DNA of 64,000 nt from contig NZ_JBDPZC010000005.1 of assembly GCF_039872765.1 (NCBI RefSeq), positions 186,001 to 250,000 on the forward strand. The letters run 5' to 3'. Numbering within the stretch: position 1 is the stretch's first letter; the number at the start of each line of letters is the position of its first letter. A model generated the notes under the pieces. That model had not been told where the DNA came from, searched no databases, and was given only the letters and a program-made list of their open reading frames with translations. The DNA comes from Roseateles_B flavus. GTDB lineage: Bacteria > Pseudomonadota > Gammaproteobacteria > Burkholderiales > Burkholderiaceae_C. Shown in pieces: positions 61,095 through 64,000 of this stretch. The position numbers were made by a program, and so were the translations under genes.

Positions 61095-63869
61095 TCAGAG
61101 TTGACGCTGCAGTTCGTCCTTGAGGCGCTTGAGCTCGCCAGGCAAGGGCGCCGCGTCCAGCTTGAGCAGTTCCGCCTTGGCACCGCTCTTGTCGCCCGTT
61201 TCCAGCATGGCCTGAGCCAGATGCAGCCGAGATGCGAGACCCGAGGGATTCAGCTGGACGGCCTTGCGAACGGCCTCCAAAGCACGGGCAGGCTCCTTGC
61301 CCGCCAGGTAGACCATCGCCAGGGTGTCCCAGTAGTCGTCTACATCATCACGAACCTGCACCGCACGCTGGGCGAACTCCAGGGCGCCGGACTTGCCCGT
61401 CTTCATCAGGAGCCAAGCCAGGTTGTTCAAAGCCGCCGAATGACGTGGCTCGATCGCCAGCACCTGCCTGTAAAGGGATTCGGCCTCGGCCATCTTGCCC
61501 GCCTGCAATGCCTGCGTAGCCAAGTGACTGAGGAAGTGGGCATCCTGAGCGTGCGAACCGGTCCAGGCGGAAGCCAGGCGCGCCGCCTCAGCTGACTGAC
61601 CTGCCTTGAGCAGTACGCTGTGCAGCTTGATGGCCAGCATCACGTCGTCCCGCTGCAGATCCAGGGCAGCCCGGTACTGACGCGCCGCTTCCGGCCAGGC
61701 CTTCTGGGCGTAAGCGAGGTCGCCGTATGCCGCAAGGACGACCGGCTTCGCAGTGCCCGCCACTTCCATGTCCTTCAAGGCAGCCCGGGCATCCGCAAAC
61801 TTGCCCAATGCCACCTGCACCGCGACCAGCTTGCCCACGACCTCCACATTGCGGGGCGCCAGCACCATGGCCCGTCGCAGGTCCTGTGCTGCCGAAGGCA
61901 GATCCTTGACCTGCGCGTGCACTTCAGCCATGCGCAGGTAAGGGTCCGGCGAATTCGGCATCTTGGCCACCAGCTTGTTCAGCGTGCTGACCGCCTGATT
62001 GACGTCCCCGCTGAGCGCCTGCACCTGCCCCAGGGCCAGCAGCATCTCGGCGCTGTCGGGAATGGCACTGAGCCCTTCCTGAGCAGCTTGCAACCCTTGT
62101 TTGACATCGCCCTGCGCCATGCGATGACGGATCAAAGCAAGCCTGGGTTCCGCAGCATCCGGCGAGGCCTTGATGGCCCCCAGCAGCTGTTGCTCGTACT
62201 CTGCGGCGCTGGCACCAGCACGGACGCGCAGCTCGATGGCAGCCATGCGGGCGCGGATATTGCGGGGGTCCTTATCCACCATCGCATCGAAACGCTTGAT
62301 GGCATCGGTGATGTGTCCGGAGTCGACGTCCAGCAGGCCCAGGGCGACGGCAGCCTGGAAATGCCCGGGGGCCAGCTGCAACGCCTGCTCAAACGAAGCC
62401 CGGGCTTCGGCCAGTTGCTTGGCCCTCAGCTGGATGCTTCCCCGCAGATAAGGCGCGTCAGCCAGCTTGGGCTGCTTCTGCTGCAGTTGGGCAATCGCCT
62501 GCAGGGCACCTGCTGAATCGCCTCGGCTCAGCAAAGCGCTGATCAGGGCGAGGTCGGCGGTGTAGCCCGTGGCATCACTGCTGGCGAGGCCTTTCAGCGC
62601 GCCCAGCCCCTCATCGATACGCCCCTTCTCCAAGTCCACCACGGCCAGGGCCGTCTTGCTGCGGACATCCTTGGGGTCCAGCTCGACAGCCTTGCGGAAG
62701 GCCTCCACGGCCTTGGCCGTCTCCCCTTGCATGAGGTGGGCCTGCCCCGCCAGCGCCATGGCCGCATGGCTGCGCCCCTGCTGCTCCATCAGGGGCTGCA
62801 GCGCACTGAGGGCCTTGCCAGCCTCCCCCGCCTTGAGCAAGGTGTGAGCCAGCAGCAAGCGTGCCGAAGGGTTGTCGGCAGACTGGTTCAATGACTGGCT
62901 GAGGTACTTCTCTGCGACCAGCAGCGCACCGGACTGCGCAGCGATGGCACCGGCCAGATGCAGGAAGCGGGCATCCTCCGGGCCGAGCTTCAGCATGGCC
63001 TGGGACTCTTCGTTGGCTTGCTTCAGATCGCCGCCTTCCAGGGCCACCAGCGCAGCAACAAACCGGGTCTGGGGATGGTTTGGCAAGGCCTTGCGCATCA
63101 GCTCAACCTGCTTGCGCGCAGCGTCCAGTTCACCCTTGGTGAGCCGGAAGGTGGCCAGGCCCACATTCGCGCCGACGGACTTGGGGTCCAGGGAAAGCGC
63201 CTGATCGTAGGCCGCCACGGATTCCGAGTCACGCCCCAGGCCGAAGCGCAGGAACTCCGCCTTGGCCAGCCAGGCCTTGGCATTCTTGGGTTCGTCGGCC
63301 AGCACCTGGGACACGCGTTGCAGCGCCGTCTCGTAGTCACCGCTGTAGCCGGCCACATTGGCCGCCACGAGCAGGGTCCGCGGTTGCTTGGCGTCCAGGC
63401 TCAACGCTGACTGGATGAAGCGCTCGGCATATTCCTTGCGCCGCAACAGCAAGGCCGACTCGGCCAGGGTGGTCATCAGGTCGGCCTGGGCAGCCGGCAC
63501 ATCCAGCTGAGTCCGGGAGAATTCGCTGATGACCTTCTCATACTCGCCGTAAATGAAAAGGACCCGGGCCAGCGGCGGCACCAGTTGGTCCGCGGGATAG
63601 CCAAGTTCACGCGCCTTCTCCAGCTCGATCCGGGCGCTGATGGGGTCCCCCTGCGCCAGCAAGGTGGTCCCCAGCAGGAACCGCGCTTCCGCCATGGAAG
63701 GGTCGCCCTGCAGAGCGCTCTTCAGCTCGATCGCTGCACTCTTGCCGTCGTTCTTGGCAAGCATGGCCTTGGCGGCGGTCAAGTGTTGCTCGGGAGTCTT
63801 GCTTCCGCAGCCGCCAAGCAGGGCTGCCGCCAGGCCTGCGGCAAGAATCGTTCTGGAAATTGCCAGCAA
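61095..63869 (-). CDS. prsT: PEP-CTERM system TPR-repeat lipoprotein PrsT
   Basis: The 924-residue protein has a lipoprotein signal (LLGGC, Cys at about residue 21) and an almost unbroken array of about 20 TPR repeats. Examples are AVEAFRKAVELDPKDVRSKTALAVVDL and AESLYRQVLAIEPRHSAALNNLAWLL. This matches the PrsT family of PEP-CTERM genomes, which has a presumed periplasmic scaffold function. The start is TTG 63869 preceded by an excellent AAAGGAGGCAGC. It follows prsR by 31 bases, so the two are co-transcribed. Confidence 0.93.
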   Translation of the reverse strand: MLAISRTILAAGLAAALLGGCGSKTPEQHLTAAKAMLAKNDGKSAAIELKSALQGDPSMAEARFLLGTTLLAQGDPISARIELEKARELGYPADQLVPPLARVLFIYGEYEKVISEFSRTQLDVPAAQADLMTTLAESALLLRRKEYAERFIQSALSLDAKQPRTLLVAANVAGYSGDYETALQRVSQVLADEPKNAKAWLAKAEFLRFGLGRDSESVAAYDQALSLDPKSVGANVGLATFRLTKGELDAARKQVELMRKALPNHPQTRFVAALVALEGGDLKQANEESQAMLKLGPEDARFLHLAGAIAAQSGALLVAEKYLSQSLNQSADNPSARLLLAHTLLKAGEAGKALSALQPLMEQQGRSHAAMALAGQAHLMQGETAKAVEAFRKAVELDPKDVRSKTALAVVDLEKGRIDEGLGALKGLASSDATGYTADLALISALLSRGDSAGALQAIAQLQQKQPKLADAPYLRGSIQLRAKQLAEARASFEQALQLAPGHFQAAVALGLLDVDSGHITDAIKRFDAMVDKDPRNIRARMAAIELRVRAGASAAEYEQQLLGAIKASPDAAEPRLALIRHRMAQGDVKQGLQAAQEGLSAIPDSAEMLLALGQVQALSGDVNQAVSTLNKLVAKMPNSPDPYLRMAEVHAQVKDLPSAAQDLRRAMVLAPRNVEVVGKLVAVQVALGKFADARAALKDMEVAGTAKPVVLAAYGDLAYAQKAWPEAARQYRAALDLQRDDVMLAIKLHSVLLKAGQSAEAARLASAWTGSHAQDAHFLSHLATQALQAGKMAEAESLYRQVLAIEPRHSAALNNLAWLLMKTGKSGALEFAQRAVQVRDDVDDYWDTLAMVYLAGKEPARALEAVRKAVQLNPSGLASRLHLAQAMLETGDKSGAKAELLKLDAAPLPGELKRLKDELQRQL

Positions 63870-63900
63870 AGCTGCCTCCTTTAGCGCGGTCTCTGGCCGC

Positions 63901-64000
63901 TCACTTCAATTGCAAGCGGTTCATCAAATCGTAGAGCGTGGGGCGGCTGACGCCCAGCAACTCGGCGGCACGGACGATATTGCCGTCAGTCCGCGCCAGC
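63901..64000 (-). CDS. prsR: PEP-CTERM-box response regulator PrsR, C-terminal end (5' part outside window)
   Basis: Only the last 32 residues are present: a Fis-type helix-turn-helix, LARTDGNIVRAAELLGVSRP followed by TLYDLMNRLQLK. This HTH is characteristic of NtrC-like sigma-54-dependent regulators, and next to prsT it is the PrsR of PEP-CTERM genomes. The AAA+ and receiver domains and the partner kinase PrsK should lie beyond the window edge. Confidence 0.85.
   Translation of the reverse strand, partial: LARTDGNIVRAAELLGVSRPTLYDLMNRLQLK

Overview
The window is about 64 kb of GC-rich chromosomal DNA. It has dense, short-spaced operons, strong G/C third-position bias and many ATGA stop/start overlaps. 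The order cmk-rpsA-ihfB-lapA-lapB, the HhH/msbA neighbourhood, an aotJQMOP-like transporter and a complete exosortase A (XrtA/PEP-CTERM) locus point to a Gram-negative betaproteobacterium of the Burkholderiales, most likely the Roseateles/Rubrivivax/Leptothrix-like group. That placement is inferred from gene content only. I see no tRNA or rRNA genes, insertion sequences, CRISPR arrays or prophage genes.

Region 1 (1-10.4 kb) holds core genes and outer-membrane biogenesis: the 3' end of cmk, rpsA with ihfB behind it, lapA-lapB (control of LPS synthesis), four glycosyltransferase-type genes, and msbA (lipid A-core flippase). It reads as an LPS-core assembly block. Region 2 (10.3-19.8 kb) is mixed housekeeping: a patatin phospholipase, dnaE, a VOC protein, a periplasmic cyclophilin, an exported protein of unknown function with an HEXXH motif, trhO and an alpha/beta hydrolase. 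Region 3 (19.9-24.1 kb) is an arginine/ornithine-type ABC importer (aotJQMOP order) with an embedded AotO-like deacylase and a terminator between aotJ and aotQ.

Region 4 (24.1-28.5 kb) is the most unusual accessory island. A hairpin-rich spacer is followed by a divergent pair: an 83-residue protein that resembles the N-terminal pro-domain of the neighbouring peptidase, and a three-gene operon. The operon encodes a subtilisin-family (S8) peptidase with a long Lys/Asp/Glu repeat tail, a protein resembling only the front half of a peptide-modifying ATP-grasp enzyme, and a complete ATP-grasp ligase. This looks like an undescribed protease/peptide-ligase cassette. Region 5 (28.5-32.8 kb) has a DUF599 membrane protein, a pirin with a divergent LysR regulator, gluQRS and a tandem FKBP isomerase.

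Region 6 (32.8-64 kb) is devoted to exopolysaccharide and exosortase A. On the minus strand it runs from the Wza-like export lipoprotein through chain-length determinant, tyrosine kinase, outer-membrane protein, ATPase, deacetylase, glycosyltransferases, XrtA-EpsI, nucleotide-sugar dehydrogenase, asparagine synthase-like amidotransferase and O-antigen-ligase-like protein to a deacetylase/glycosyltransferase fusion. A GNAT/FemAB-like protein and a beta-helix polysaccharide-lyase-like protein lie at the far end. Upstream of the export gene is a module of E1/ThiF-like enzyme, nitroreductase-like protein, a PEP-CTERM substrate, an N-acyl amino acid synthase (FeeM-like)-PilZ fusion, the PrsT lipoprotein and the C-terminus of PrsR. 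PrsR is a sigma-54-dependent regulator, and I find well-spaced -24/-12 elements in front of the PEP-CTERM gene, the FeeM-PilZ gene and possibly the nitroreductase gene, suggesting one PrsR/sigma-54 regulon. Polymer assembly, protein sorting and lipoamino acid synthesis may therefore be co-regulated here.
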